This document shows, one piece after another, positions 5,492-6,114 of a stretch of DNA of 6,114 nucleotides. The translations under genes and the position numbers were made by a program. The DNA is from Syntrophaceae bacterium UBA5619. GTDB taxonomy: Bacteria; Desulfobacterota; Syntrophia; Syntrophales; UBA5619. Position 1 is the stretch's first letter; the number at the start of each line of letters is the position of its first letter. The notes under the pieces are model-generated. The model ran no database searches, was not told where the DNA came from, and saw only the letters and a list, made by a program, of their open reading frames with translations. Location: contig DIKL01000102.1 in the NCBI GenBank assembly GCA_002424545.1, positions 1 to 6,114 on the forward strand, in the 5' to 3' direction.

Positions 5492-6114
<623 letters not shown>

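Overview
The window is about 6.1 kb of GC-rich chromosome from a Gram-negative-type bacterium. The mixture of an ATP synthase atpD-atpC end, greA, moaA and an AmmeMemoRadiSam-type radical SAM gene is most reminiscent of anaerobic Desulfobacterota (the former Deltaproteobacteria, perhaps the Syntrophus side). That placement is inferred from gene content and protein style; no rRNA or marker search was possible.

Left part (1-1076): an insertion-sequence transposase of IS1634/IS4 type runs leftwards off the window edge, with its N-terminal 106 residues visible. It is followed by a non-coding, lower-GC stretch. That stretch holds a good sigma70-like promoter (530-558) pointing right, towards a 69-residue single-pass membrane protein of unknown function (661-870). 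A 9-bp stem-loop lies just after that gene.

Centre (1077-4331): four genes on the minus strand read leftwards in the order moaA, class I SAM methyltransferase, AmmeMemoRadiSam radical SAM enzyme (amrS), DUF2007-like small protein. The methyltransferase and amrS overlap by 11 bases. MoaA performs the first step of molybdenum cofactor synthesis. The other three form a compact module of unknown function. The usual AMMECR1-like and Memo-like partners of amrS are not in the window.

The 261-bp region between moaA and greA carries two back-to-back sigma70-like promoters. The moaA leader also holds a terminator-like hairpin followed by a T7 tract, which suggests attenuation.

Right part (4593-6114): greA (transcript cleavage factor) reads rightwards and meets the leftward atpD-atpC end of an F-type ATP synthase operon. 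The greA and atpC stop codons overlap by 4 bases, so neither gene has private 3' space.

Most of the window is ordinary housekeeping DNA. The parts deserving a second look are the methyltransferase-amrS-DUF2007 module, the moaA leader hairpin, the promoter-driven small membrane protein beside the IS, and the convergent greA/atpC junction.
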